Below, in pieces: positions 33,837-41,987 of a stretch of DNA of 64,000 nucleotides. Where the stretch lies: contig NZ_WNZY01000012.1 in assembly GCF_009725205.1 (NCBI RefSeq), positions 56,110 to 120,109 of the forward strand, read 5' to 3'. The position numbers and the translations under genes are program-made. The stretch is from Paenibacillus timonensis. GTDB lineage: Bacteria; Bacillota; Bacilli; Paenibacillales; Paenibacillaceae. Under the pieces are notes generated by a model. It ran no database searches and was not told the origin of the DNA. It saw nothing but the letters and a program-made list of their open reading frames with translations. The first letter of the stretch is position 1. Every line of letters begins with the position of its first letter.

Positions 33837-34979
33837 TCACTTCTTCCCCGGATCGATATCCTGCGGGCGAAGCCCTTCCCAAATGTTCGGGATATTCACC
33901 TTGGATGGATCATTAAACACGAGAAAAGCCGTCGGCAAATAGCGCTCACCGTATTCGGACGAAGGCTTGTTGGCGATTTTGCCGCCTTCTTTCACCAATA
34001 CGGTAGACGAACCACCATCTAGGTTGGCGGCGATCACTGCGCCATGATCGAGCATGATCTGCTGGACGTCGTATAAGCTGGCACCGATACTGTACCCCGG
34101 CTGACGCCCATCGATGACGACGAACAGGATGGCCCCGTCTTCGCGTTGCCCCATGGCCGTCCGCGGGGCGATCCCCCAGCCTTCCTTTTGGCTGCGGATT
34201 TGCCCTTTTCCATTCACGATGATTCTCGGCTGAAACGTCACCGCCTCCTGGATCCCCAGCTTATCTAGCTCCTCCAGCGTATATTTACCGGCAATCATTT
34301 TCCCCTGCTTATCCAGTCCTACGATTTGCGTCGCCGCGCCTGAACTGATGCCGTTGTAATACAGCTTACCTTGCGAGATGACCACGCCAATCGGCTTGAA
34401 GCCGTTGCCCTTCCAGTTCGGATCGGCAAACCCGCCGCCGTTGACGCCGGCGATAGCTCCGGTCCGCTCTACCATGCTGGAGACCTTCTCCCCTTTGCCT
34501 CGTTTGACCGGCACGCCTAAACGAATTTTGGTCGGATCGTTGACGGTCATCACATAGCCGTGGTAGCTGTTTCCAGAGACTTCCTCAATTTCGACGAGTG
34601 GCTTCTCCGCCCGTGTATCCTCTTTACCTGTGTTCGATAAGTCAATCGTATGGGTGTCCTTCTCCGTCCCCATCTGTTCGAACCGAGCCTGGTAAGCGGC
34701 TACCCGCTTGTCCAGCTCGGCTTGCCCGATGATATATTTTGCCCAATGGCGATGCTGCGTCGTAATCAACGTATCCGCCATCAAAAATCGCATATTATTG
34801 CCGGACGGGGTGAAGAACAGCCAGATCATCGCCGCCGTCCCGAGAAGCATCATGGTTATAATCAATCGGGACAACAGAAAGAAAAATCCACGCTTTCGCC
34901 GTTTCTTGACGGACGTGCGTTTCTTGGCACCCGTTCCCCGCTTCACCGACGCACGGCTAGGTAATGTAGGCGTTGGCAT
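33837..34979 (-). CDS. Phosphodiester glycosidase (NAGPA-domain) protein, membrane anchored
   Basis: A basic N-terminus (KRTSVKKRRKRG), one TM segment at about 32-53, then an extracytoplasmic NAGPA/DUF2233 domain. Its blocks are TGAIAGVNGGGFADP, GIAPRTAMGQREDGAILFVVIDGRQPGYS, and IAANLDGGSSTVLV, whose NLDGGSS is the family hallmark. In B. subtilis YngK/YojK-type contexts such domains act on glycan phosphodiesters; a role in wall or exopolysaccharide turnover is inferred. GGGGAGAG precedes the ATG. Confidence 0.82.
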   Translation of the reverse strand: MPTPTLPSRASVKRGTGAKKRTSVKKRRKRGFFFLLSRLIITMMLLGTAAMIWLFFTPSGNNMRFLMADTLITTQHRHWAKYIIGQAELDKRVAAYQARFEQMGTEKDTHTIDLSNTGKEDTRAEKPLVEIEEVSGNSYHGYVMTVNDPTKIRLGVPVKRGKGEKVSSMVERTGAIAGVNGGGFADPNWKGNGFKPIGVVISQGKLYYNGISSGAATQIVGLDKQGKMIAGKYTLEELDKLGIQEAVTFQPRIIVNGKGQIRSQKEGWGIAPRTAMGQREDGAILFVVIDGRQPGYSIGASLYDVQQIMLDHGAVIAANLDGGSSTVLVKEGGKIANKPSSEYGERYLPTAFLVFNDPSKVNIPNIWEGLRPQDIDPGKK

Positions 34980-35065
34980 GATGGTTGTCTCTCCCCTTGC
35001 TCTCTAATATAGCTTGCTGTACATTAAACGTTCATTCTAGTCCGAAAGTTTCACTCTTATAAAGA

Positions 35066-35099
35066 TGGCCCGCGATCGCAACCAACGATCACGGGCCCA
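35066..35099 (-). terminator. Terminator after the TauE gene
   Basis: TGGCCCGCGATCG pairs with CGATCACGGGCCCA around CAACCAA; on the - strand a short T-rich tail follows. Confidence 0.75.
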
Positions 35100-35103
35100 T
35101 TCC

Positions 35104-35892
35104 TCAAAGAAGCGACCACCAAATCTTCACTGCCGTGAAGGCGATGATGACCACCAATCCGTAGCGCAGATATTTCACGTTGATTTTCGCCCCGAACCAA
35201 GCCCCCAGCGGGGCCCCGGCGAGACTGCCGAGAACGGTGTACAGCACCGGTTCCAGCGGGATGGGCATCGTCGCAATTTTACCAACCACCCCGCCTATAG
35301 CAGAGAACAACACAATGGCCAGCGACGAGGCAATCGTGGTACGGGGTGGGATTTTCAGGATCGTCAACATGACGGGAATGAGCATAAACGCTCCCCCGGC
35401 ACCAACAATGCCAGAAACGATCCCGATCAAAAACGCGGAAGCCATCGCGATCACGCGGTTGAAGGAGATTGCCTCTGCCCCCGTTTCCGGCACTGCGCGA
35501 TTTGGAATAAGCATCAGCACGACTGCAACGGCTGCCAGAATACCATAAACGAGGTTGATGACGCCACTCGCCAGATAACCCGAGACCAGCCCTCCGAGCA
35601 GGCTGCCAACCAAAGTGCTGCCTCCCATATACAAGACGAGCCCCTTGTGGATGCCGCCTGCCGGTGTTGTCCGCCTGCGGAAGGCCAGTACGCCGGAAAG
35701 GGAGGCGAACAACACCTGAAACATGCTGATCGAAGATACCTCCTGCCCAGTGAAATGGGCCGCCCCAAGAGCCGCAGGAACAAACAGTAGCAGCGGATAA
35801 TTAATAATCGCACCGCCAATGCCTAATAATCCGGAGAAAAAGGAGCCCACAAGCCCCAATACCACCATTACCGCAAACAGCAAAACATCCAT
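35104..35892 (-). CDS. TauE/SafE-family sulfite/organosulfur exporter
   Basis: Membrane protein of 262 residues with about 8 TM segments in two repeats. GSFFSGLLGIGGAIINYPLLL and GIVSGIVGAGGAFMLIPVMLT are the paired signature loops. The family exports sulfite, sulfoacetate or related anions. It is near two rhodaneses and a CstR-like repressor, and TauE is part of the S. aureus cst persulfide operon, so a role in sulfur detoxification is likely. It is on a separate transcript from them. Confidence 0.88.
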   Translation of the reverse strand: MDVLLFAVMVVLGLVGSFFSGLLGIGGAIINYPLLLFVPAALGAAHFTGQEVSSISMFQVLFASLSGVLAFRRRTTPAGGIHKGLVLYMGGSTLVGSLLGGLVSGYLASGVINLVYGILAAVAVVLMLIPNRAVPETGAEAISFNRVIAMASAFLIGIVSGIVGAGGAFMLIPVMLTILKIPPRTTIASSLAIVLFSAIGGVVGKIATMPIPLEPVLYTVLGSLAGAPLGAWFGAKINVKYLRYGLVVIIAFTAVKIWWSLL

Positions 35893-36012
35893 TTCCCACT
35901 CGACTCCTGTCTAAGGTCCCTCGTGCAAATTCCTTTTCGTTCCTCTGTACTTCCGGGCTAGTAACCGTTATAATAAATACCAAGTAAACTTATCAGAAAA
36001 AGGTGATGATTC

Positions 36013-36195
36013 TTGCGCGCCACTTTGAAGAAACTGTTCGAAAGCCGCTGCCCCAATTGCAGCCAGCCGCTCATTTCCGAACGGGACGCCGATCGTTCTT
36101 TGAAGACCTGTCCGCAATGCCACTATAAGGAAGAAACCTATCTTTCCCTGGGCGTCACCGTCGTCTACAACGAGACCCGAAACGACTTTAAATAA
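36013..36195 (+). CDS. Small zinc-ribbon protein, unknown function
   Basis: A 60-residue protein with two CxxC knuckles, RCPNCSQ (about 12-18) and TCPQCHY (about 32-38), forming a probable zinc ribbon, followed by a beta-rich tail. Start TTG, 8 nt after AAGGTG. TTATAAT upstream (about 35968) is a likely -10 box. It is divergent from the TauE gene and convergent with the rhodanese genes. Partner unknown. Confidence 0.72.
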   Translation: MRATLKKLFESRCPNCSQPLISERDADRSLKTCPQCHYKEETYLSLGVTVVYNETRNDFK

Positions 36196-36221
36196 CGCTG
36201 CATTTCCTATCGTAACATACT

Positions 36222-36252
36222 TAAAACCCACCTGCATCAGCAGGCGGGTTTC
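36222..36252. terminator. Terminator overlapping the stop of the degenerate rhodanese gene
   Basis: AAACCC-CCTGC pairs with GCAGG-CGGGTTT around ATCA. The - strand arm encodes the last codons of the rhodanese gene and its stop at 36237. Confidence 0.75.
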
Positions 36253-36644
36253 TTCCCCATACACAGATTCATCGCTGCTCTTACCCGGCAAACTTCCCCG
36301 CGCAAGGCATACAATTGCTGAAATCCCCGTCTTCTTAAGATGCGGGCGGCTTTCATGGCAGCATAACGGTTGTCTGTCAAAATAAGAACTGGGTCACCAG
36401 GCGATAGCTCCTTACTCCAAACAAATGGCAATCGTCCCAATGAAATGTTGATCGTTCCGTCCAGGTGGCACTCCTCATAATCGAAGGCGTCCCGGACATC
36501 CAGCTTCTTCGTCTGAGGTGGAACTCCGAACCCGCATAGGGCCCCGGCCTCCACAAACGTCAGACCCGAGACAGGCCATACCAACCGCAACAAATACCCA
36601 CAAACGGCGGCGGCAGACAAAATTCCTCCAGCTATGACCAGCAT
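36237..36644 (-). CDS. Membrane-anchored rhodanese-like protein lacking the active-site Cys
   Basis: One N-terminal TM segment (about 3-25) followed by a rhodanese fold of about 100 residues (KKLDVRDAFDYEECHLDGTINISLGRLP). Where active rhodaneses carry the persulfide Cys (CRSGxR), this reads LILTDNRYAAMKAARIL, so Asp replaces Cys. Other cysteines occur near the C-terminus (GEVCRVRAAMNLCMGKKPAC). It may be structural or use a different thiol. It is 6 bp downstream of the canonical rhodanese and coupled to it. Confidence 0.75.
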   Translation of the reverse strand: MLVIAGGILSAAAVCGYLLRLVWPVSGLTFVEAGALCGFGVPPQTKKLDVRDAFDYEECHLDGTINISLGRLPFVWSKELSPGDPVLILTDNRYAAMKAARILRRRGFQQLYALRGEVCRVRAAMNLCMGKKPAC

Positions 36645-36650
36645 TCTACG

Positions 36651-36962
36651 TCACTCCACTTCGTCCTGCCAGGCCATCATCCCGCCGGTCATGTTAACCA
36701 CGTTATAACCTCTCTCACCCAGCAGCTCACAAGCCAGACTGCTGCGTCCACCGCTGCGGCAGATAACAATGACCTCTTCCTTCGAATCAAGCTCGACGTG
36801 CCGTTCCGGCAACTGTCCCAGCGGAATATGTTTAGCTCCCTGAATATGGCCTTCGGCCCATTCGAGCGGTTCCCGAACGTCCAGAATATATACCGGTTCG
36901 CCCCGTTTCATCCGCGCGGCCAGCTCGGCCGGGGTAATTTCCTTCTCTGGCTGAAATGCCAT
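36651..36962 (-). CDS. Rhodanese-domain sulfurtransferase
   Basis: Single-domain rhodanese, 103 residues, cytoplasmic. Persulfide Cys in VIVICRSGGRSSLACELL and the entry motif YILDVREPLEWAEGHIQGAKHIPLGQLP are both intact. Transfers sulfane sulfur between thiols. The ATG at 36962 is 9 nt after AAGGGAG; an in-frame ATG two codons earlier is too close. Lies 20 bp after the CstR-like repressor gene in one operon. Confidence 0.9.
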   Translation of the reverse strand: MAFQPEKEITPAELAARMKRGEPVYILDVREPLEWAEGHIQGAKHIPLGQLPERHVELDSKEEVIVICRSGGRSSLACELLGERGYNVVNMTGGMMAWQDEVE

Positions 36963-36982
36963 GTTCATCTTCTCCCTTCAGG

Positions 36983-37255
36983 TTATCTGCTCTTGACCAA
37001 TAACTCGACGGCTTCCTTCACCAAATGGCTGGTGTTGCCCCCTTGGATCTGCTCCTCCAAAATGCACTGCTGCAGGTTGTCCGCAACGATTTGCGCCATC
37101 GCTCTGTCCGCGGCGCTGCGTACCGCAGAAAGTTGACTTACAACTTCCTTGCAGGGCTTCCCTTCCTCCATCATCCGAAGTACGCCGCGCACTTGGCCTT
37201 CTATACGTTTCAATCTGCGTTTGACTTCTTCCGCATATAGATGTTCCTCATTCAT
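36983..37255 (-). CDS. cstR: CsoR-family repressor, CstR-like persulfide sensor
   Basis: Four-helix repressor of 90 residues. The CsoR pattern RLKRIEGQVRGVLRMMEE is followed by Cys35 (GKPC) and Cys64 (ADNLQQC). The Cu-binding His of CsoR, four residues before the second Cys, is replaced by Asn60. That cysteine-pair arrangement without His is typical of CstR, which forms di- or trisulfide bridges when persulfides accumulate. It is first of an operon with two rhodaneses. The ATG at 37255, 8 nt after AAGGAG, is preferred over the GTG at 37264. A matching operator lies upstream. Confidence 0.85.
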   Translation of the reverse strand: MNEEHLYAEEVKRRLKRIEGQVRGVLRMMEEGKPCKEVVSQLSAVRSAADRAMAQIVADNLQQCILEEQIQGGNTSHLVKEAVELLVKSR

Positions 37256-37302
37256 GTCCCGCACTCCTTTCCGTAAACAAACGTGCCTGACTCTTACTAC
37301 TC

Positions 37303-37350
37303 AATACCCCTACGGGTATTTATTGTAGTGAATAATTCCCCCAAAGTCAA
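37303..37350 (-). promoter_or_regulatory. cstR promoter and operator
   Basis: - strand TTGACT (37345-37350), 17-bp spacer, TACAAT (37322-37327). Just downstream lies AATACCC-CTAC-GGGTATT (37303-37320), a perfect 7-bp inverted repeat of the CsoR/CstR operator type, so autorepression is likely. Confidence 0.8.
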
Positions 37351-37365
37351 CCCAGCTATCCACAA

Positions 37366-37399
37366 ATAAAAAGAGGACGGAATCTCGCTCTCCGCCCTC
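37366..37399 (-). terminator. Terminator after the sugar-binding-protein gene
   Basis: GAGGACGGA pairs with TCCGCCCTC; TTTTTATTT follows on the - strand. Confidence 0.82.
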
Positions 37400-37420
37400 A
37401 CGCACTTTACGATATGTGAT

Positions 37421-38695
37421 TTATTTACGATTAGACACTTTATCCCATTCCGTATCCAGTTGTTTCAAATAGGCATCGATATCCTTCTTCTGGAGGAAAC
37501 CTTGGATTAACGCATCCAGCTTCATGGCCCCTGGAATGTAGTGGTCCGCAAAATCGGATATTTGTCCCGCTGCGAAGGCTTCCTTAAAGCCGTCCATGAT
37601 TGGATCGCTTTGCGATACACCGGTAATGGCCGGGAATGCTTTCTGTTCATCGATATATTGCTGTACATTTTCCGCTTCTAATAAGAATTGGACGAACTTC
37701 GCGGCTTCTTCCGGATGTTTGGTGTTCTTAGCAATCGTAAGCAACGTATCTACGCCAGAAATGACCTTGTTGCTTGCGGAATCATTGGTTGCAGGCAATG
37801 GGAACACGCCCAGTTCAATCGAAGGATTGGCCTTTTGGATTTCCGGAATCGCCCATACCCCTTGCAGATACATCGCAGACTCACCCTTGGCAAATGCCGT
37901 ATTCCCATCGTTGTAGCCTTTGCCGAAGATATCCTTTTGCCCGTAATCCAGGAGCTTTAACTGCTTCTCTGCGACTTCTTTAAAGGCATCGGCGAACTTC
38001 ACCGTACCTTCCTGGCGTTGCTTGAAAATATCAGTTCCTACGATACTTGGTTCCAATGCATTAAACGGGACTAGCACAGTCCAAGAGTCTTTATAGGTCA
38101 GGTAGAAGGCATTTTTCCCGTCCGCTTTGAACTTCTCAGCTACGGCAATAAACTCATCCCACGTTTTTGGTACTTCTACACCCGCCTCTGCAAAAATCGC
38201 TTTATTATAAATGACACCGCTGGCATTTGCGGAGAATGGAATGCCATTAACTACATCAGTTCCTGTCAGATCGTTCATCATCTGAATATATGCGGGTTGA
38301 ATCGAGGAGAGCAGCTGATCCCCCGTGAAGTCCTTAAACATGCCACCGGCCGCCAGCGATTTGTAAGCATCCGTTGCGCCCATCCCTACAACATCGGGAA
38401 TATCATTTTTGGCCGCTCGGGTTTTAAGTACGGTTTCCGCGTCAGGCGGGTTAACCTGAGTTACTTTGATATTCGGGTTGGCTTCGTTAAACTTCGCAAC
38501 CAGCTTGTCGAACGTCTCTTTCGCTTCGGTTTTGTTTTGGAAAAATTCGATTTCTACCTTCTTGCCCGAAGAGGCTACTCCATTTCCGGATGCCGTTCCG
38601 GAGTTGCTTGCTTCGCCATTATTCCCATTGCCGCAAGCGCTAAGCATGGATAGAGCCAACAGACCTGCTAATACGGGTGCTACGATTTTTTTCAT
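37421..38695 (-). CDS. ABC sugar-binding lipoprotein (CUT1 type)
   Basis: Extracellular substrate-binding protein of 424 residues. The signal peptide ends in a lipobox LSAC at about 18-21 and is followed by a Gly/Asn/Ser-rich linker. The family 1 solute-binding fold has VEIEFFQNKTEAKETFDKLVAKFNEANPNIKV and GESAMYLQGVWAIPEIQKANP. The substrate is probably an oligosaccharide. It is divergent from the lacI-family gene and its permeases; all are flanked by the same GTAAACGTTTAC-type operators, so they form one regulon. A perfect operator (38753-38770) lies about 58 bp upstream of the start. Confidence 0.92.
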   Translation of the reverse strand: MKKIVAPVLAGLLALSMLSACGNGNNGEASNSGTASGNGVASSGKKVEIEFFQNKTEAKETFDKLVAKFNEANPNIKVTQVNPPDAETVLKTRAAKNDIPDVVGMGATDAYKSLAAGGMFKDFTGDQLLSSIQPAYIQMMNDLTGTDVVNGIPFSANASGVIYNKAIFAEAGVEVPKTWDEFIAVAEKFKADGKNAFYLTYKDSWTVLVPFNALEPSIVGTDIFKQRQEGTVKFADAFKEVAEKQLKLLDYGQKDIFGKGYNDGNTAFAKGESAMYLQGVWAIPEIQKANPSIELGVFPLPATNDSASNKVISGVDTLLTIAKNTKHPEEAAKFVQFLLEAENVQQYIDEQKAFPAITGVSQSDPIMDGFKEAFAAGQISDFADHYIPGAMKLDALIQGFLQKKDIDAYLKQLDTEWDKVSNRK

Positions 38696-39077
38696 CGTTT
38701 TGAATCCCCCTGATCATATAAGTTTTTGGGACTAAGGACTTCACAGAAATCCAACGTAAACGTTTACGTTTTAGGCGTAAAAAATGTGCTGTTGCCGTTG
38801 CATGAGCCCGTCTCACGTACCCAATATTGAGGGCAATCGTCGAACTCGACCCGGCTTCTGATTTTACGTAAACGCTTACCTAGAATATATCTCCGGGAAA
38901 TTTGTTTGTCAATCCTCTTTTCGAATTGCCAATAACTTCTTAGAGCCTATCCCTTCCCCCAATCAAAAAACAAAGTTGACAAATAAAAGGACACGATCTA
39001 AAATTCGAGTAAGCGTTTACGTATTCTCCTTAGGCTTCCTTAATCGGTTCCAAATTTAAAGCGGATGAGGCTGAGTA
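38696..39077. promoter_or_regulatory. Divergent control region with LacI-type operators
   Basis: Contains a perfect 18-bp palindrome AACGTAAACGTTTACGTT (38753-38770) upstream of the binding-protein gene, GTAAACGCTTAC (38868-38879), and GTAAGCGTTTAC (39009-39020). The lacI-family promoter is TTGACA (38976-38981), 17 bp, TAAAAT (38999-39004); the third operator is 5 bp further on, at the expected transcription start. A fourth site lies before the permease genes. Confidence 0.8.
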
Positions 39078-40088
39078 ATGATGAATCCAACCATAAAGGA
39101 TGTCGCAAAAAAAGCGAATGTCTCTATCGCAACCGTGTCCCGGGTGCTCAATAATTTGCCAGGGTATTCGGATCGTACGAAGGCCAAGGTATATCGGGCG
39201 ATTGAAGAGATCGGTTATCAACCCAATGCCATAGCCCGCGGCTTAATCAACAAGAGAACCCAAACGATCGGCGTCATGTTTCCAACGGTATCGAGCCTCT
39301 TCTCTTCCGAGATTCTCCGTGGCGTCGAGGACTTTGCTCAAGACAATGGTTACAGCGTCGTGGTTTGCAATACCGATTCGGATGGTAAGCGAACGCTGAA
39401 GTATTTGCAGGTGTTGCGCGAGAAGCAGGTCGACGGCTTGATATTCTCCAGCGAAGTGCTGAAGGATGAATACTATCAGACCCTACAGCAAATGCAAATC
39501 CCTTATGTGCTGGTATCGACCGAATGCCAATACGACAACGTTCCGTATGTCAAGGTCGATGATTTTCAGGCGGCCTATGATGCCGTGGAGTATCTAATAC
39601 GTTACGGTCATCGAAAAATCGCGCTGCTCAGCGGGACAAAACACGATACGATCGCCGGGATCCCCCGAATCGAAGGGTACAAGAAAGCCCTCGAGCAACA
39701 TGCCATCCCGGTTAACGAATCGTATATCGCCTATGGCGATTTCCTATTTGAAACAGGCTGCAAAGCGATGGAAGAGCTCTTGACCCATGCTCCGGATCTC
39801 ACCGCGATATTTGCCGCCAGCGACGAAATGGCTATCGCTGCTATTTCCGTAGCTGCCAAGCATGGAATTAAGGTTCCCGATGAGTTATCCATTATCGGGT
39901 ATGATGATTTGAAGCTGGCCCGGATGTCGGTTCCTCCTTTAACGACCGTCCGTCAGCCATTGTATGAGATGGGCAATCTTTCCTGCCAAAAGCTGATTCG
40001 CATGATCCAAACGGAGGAACCTGAAAGCAGCATGATCATGGACCACTCCATTATTGAAAGGCAAACGGTGAGGCCGTTTGGTTCTTAA
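39078..40088 (+). CDS. LacI-family transcriptional repressor
   Basis: 336 residues. HTH and hinge: IKDVAKKANVSIATVSRVLNN and GYQPNAIARGLINKRTQTIG. The effector domain is a periplasmic-binding fold with GIPRIEGYKKAL and AIFAASDEMAIAAISVAAKHG. Two adjacent ATG codons; the first is 8 nt after GAGG. The operator at its own promoter implies autoregulation, and sites before the binding protein and permeases place all four genes in its regulon. The inducer is probably the transported sugar. Confidence 0.92.
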   Translation: MMNPTIKDVAKKANVSIATVSRVLNNLPGYSDRTKAKVYRAIEEIGYQPNAIARGLINKRTQTIGVMFPTVSSLFSSEILRGVEDFAQDNGYSVVVCNTDSDGKRTLKYLQVLREKQVDGLIFSSEVLKDEYYQTLQQMQIPYVLVSTECQYDNVPYVKVDDFQAAYDAVEYLIRYGHRKIALLSGTKHDTIAGIPRIEGYKKALEQHAIPVNESYIAYGDFLFETGCKAMEELLTHAPDLTAIFAASDEMAIAAISVAAKHGIKVPDELSIIGYDDLKLARMSVPPLTTVRQPLYEMGNLSCQKLIRMIQTEEPESSMIMDHSIIERQTVRPFGS

Positions 40089-40181
40089 CCCTCTAACCGA
40101 ATGTCCTTCATGCAAATAACGTAAGCGGATACGATAAAGCTTGATATCCATATGCCGCTCACGTTTTTCTTTGCACGTAAC

Positions 40182-40193
40182 GTAAACGTTTAC
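40182..40193. promoter_or_regulatory. LacI-type operator before the permease genes
   Basis: GTAAACGTTTAC, a perfect 12-bp palindrome, 46 bp before the first permease start; a weaker GTAAGCGGATAC lies at about 40121-40132. Confidence 0.75.
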
Positions 40194-40239
40194 TACCTGT
40201 TCGTCGAAGAACCATTTTTCACTTTGAGGAGGAACTCCC

Positions 40240-41109
40240 ATGACCAAACGCCGTGCGGCCTTTTATTGGATGACCTTACCCGCTCTCCTGCTATTCTTTG
40301 CTTTCCACACTTATCCGGCCCTTCAAGGCATATTTTATGCGTTCACGAACTGGGACGGCTTTAGCGGCGGGTACGAGTTCATTGGCCTAAAAAACTTCGT
40401 GAATGTGTTCAAAGATTCCAATGTGCTGGACGCCTACATCTTTACATTCAAGTATGCCATTACGGCGACCATTCTTATCAACGTCCTCAGCCTGCTGATC
40501 GCATTGGGGCTAAATGCAAAAATCAAGGCGAAGAACTTCTTCCGTGCATTTTATTTTCTTCCTAACGTCCTTGGCGTTCTGATCATCGGATACATTTTCA
40601 ACTACCTGTTCTCCAACGTCTTCCCTGTATGGGGCGAGAAGCTTGGGAGCGACTTATTATCGACCAACCTTTTAGGAAATCCGGACTGGGCATGGATTGG
40701 CATCGTTTTTGTTGGAGTATGGCAAGCCATTGCTTACAATACGATTCTTTACCTGGCAGGGCTCCAAACGATTCCGACCGACTTGTATGAAGCTTCGAGC
40801 CTTGACGGTGCCTCCAAATGGCAGGAGTTCTGGAAGATCACCTTCCCGATGCTCGCTTCGTTCTTTACCATCAATATGGTGCTGGCCATGAAAGGCGGCC
40901 TGATGGTATTCGACCAGATCGTCGCGTTAACCGGAGGGGGGCCCGGGACGGCTACGCGCTCCATTGCGCTGCTGATATATCAAGGCGGATTCACCGGCGG
41001 CGAGTTTGCTTATCAATCGGCCAATGCGGTCATCTACTTCATCGTGATCGTCGCGATATCCTTGTTCCAAATTAAAGTTCTGCAAAGACGGGAGTTGGAT
41101 CAACTATGA
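40240..41109 (+). CDS. ABC sugar permease, MalF/UgpA type
   Basis: First CUT1 permease, 289 residues, six TM segments. The EAA loop reads EASSLDGASKWQEFWKITFP, and TM1 has the usual LPALLLFFAFHTYPALQGI. GGAGG lies before the ATG. Its stop overlaps the next permease start by 4 bp. No ATPase gene is present, so a shared MsmX-type ATPase encoded elsewhere is required. Confidence 0.92.
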   Translation: MTKRRAAFYWMTLPALLLFFAFHTYPALQGIFYAFTNWDGFSGGYEFIGLKNFVNVFKDSNVLDAYIFTFKYAITATILINVLSLLIALGLNAKIKAKNFFRAFYFLPNVLGVLIIGYIFNYLFSNVFPVWGEKLGSDLLSTNLLGNPDWAWIGIVFVGVWQAIAYNTILYLAGLQTIPTDLYEASSLDGASKWQEFWKITFPMLASFFTINMVLAMKGGLMVFDQIVALTGGGPGTATRSIALLIYQGGFTGGEFAYQSANAVIYFIVIVAISLFQIKVLQRRELDQL

Positions 41110-41927
41110 AAAAGAAAATCAATTGGCTCGCGACAATACTCATTGCGCTTGGCTCCCTTTTCATTTTGTTCCCGCTTTACATGACAGTCAGTATCGCCTT
41201 GAAAAACCCGGAGGAAATGGCGAACTCTATCTTCTCCTTGCCAACCGGCCTACATTTCAGCAATTTCACGCGAGCCATTGAAGCCACCGACTTCTTTCAG
41301 GCTCTTGGGAATAGCATCGTGGTAACGGTCGTATCGGTTGTCTTTATCCTACTGACCAATTCCCTGGTCTCTTATGCCATTGCACGCAACATGAACCGCA
41401 AGTTCTTCAAAGGTCTGTATCTTTACTTTATCAGCGCGATGTTCATTCCGTTTCAAATCATTATGCTGCCGGTCGTGAAAGTCACCACCGAGCTTAGCAT
41501 GAACAATATTCCCGGCTTGATCATTCTGTACATTGTATATGGCCTGCCGTTTAACGTCTTCGTCTATGTCGGGTACATCCGCTCCGTACCGATCGAACTG
41601 GAAGAAGCAGCTAGAGTGGACGGCACCTCCACCTGGGGGACCTTCTGGCGGATCATTTTTCCGCTGCTTGCACCGATCAGCGCTACGGTTGCCATCTTGT
41701 CCAGCTTATCGGCGTGGAACGATTTCCTTCTCCCCCTCATCCTGTTAGCTGAACCGACCCAATATACCCTGCCTCTCGTGCAGTACGTGTTCCAGGGCCA
41801 ATTCAGCACGGATTATAATCTGGCCTTCGCCTCCTACTTGCTGGCGTTGCTGCCGATGGTGATCGTCTATCTGTTCCTTCAGAAATGGATCATTAACGGG
41901 ATTACCCAAGGGGCAATCAAAGCCTGA
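41106..41927 (+). CDS. ABC sugar permease, MalG/UgpE type
   Basis: Second CUT1 permease, 273 residues, six TM segments. The EAA loop reads EAARVDGTSTWGTFWRIIFP, and the C-terminal WIINGITQGAIKA is the usual MalG-type end. It ends the sugar operon, just before a bidirectional terminator. Confidence 0.92.
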   Translation: MKKKINWLATILIALGSLFILFPLYMTVSIALKNPEEMANSIFSLPTGLHFSNFTRAIEATDFFQALGNSIVVTVVSVVFILLTNSLVSYAIARNMNRKFFKGLYLYFISAMFIPFQIIMLPVVKVTTELSMNNIPGLIILYIVYGLPFNVFVYVGYIRSVPIELEEAARVDGTSTWGTFWRIIFPLLAPISATVAILSSLSAWNDFLLPLILLAEPTQYTLPLVQYVFQGQFSTDYNLAFASYLLALLPMVIVYLFLQKWIINGITQGAIKA

Positions 41928-41939
41928 ATGCAAACACAA

Positions 41940-41987
41940 AACGACCCAAGCCTTCGTGAAGACACGGATGGCTTGGGTCATTTTTTA
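41940..41987. terminator. Bidirectional terminator
   Basis: GACCCAAGCC pairs with GGCTTGGGTC, followed by ATTTTTTATTT; a T-rich tail also occurs on the - strand. Confidence 0.88.
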
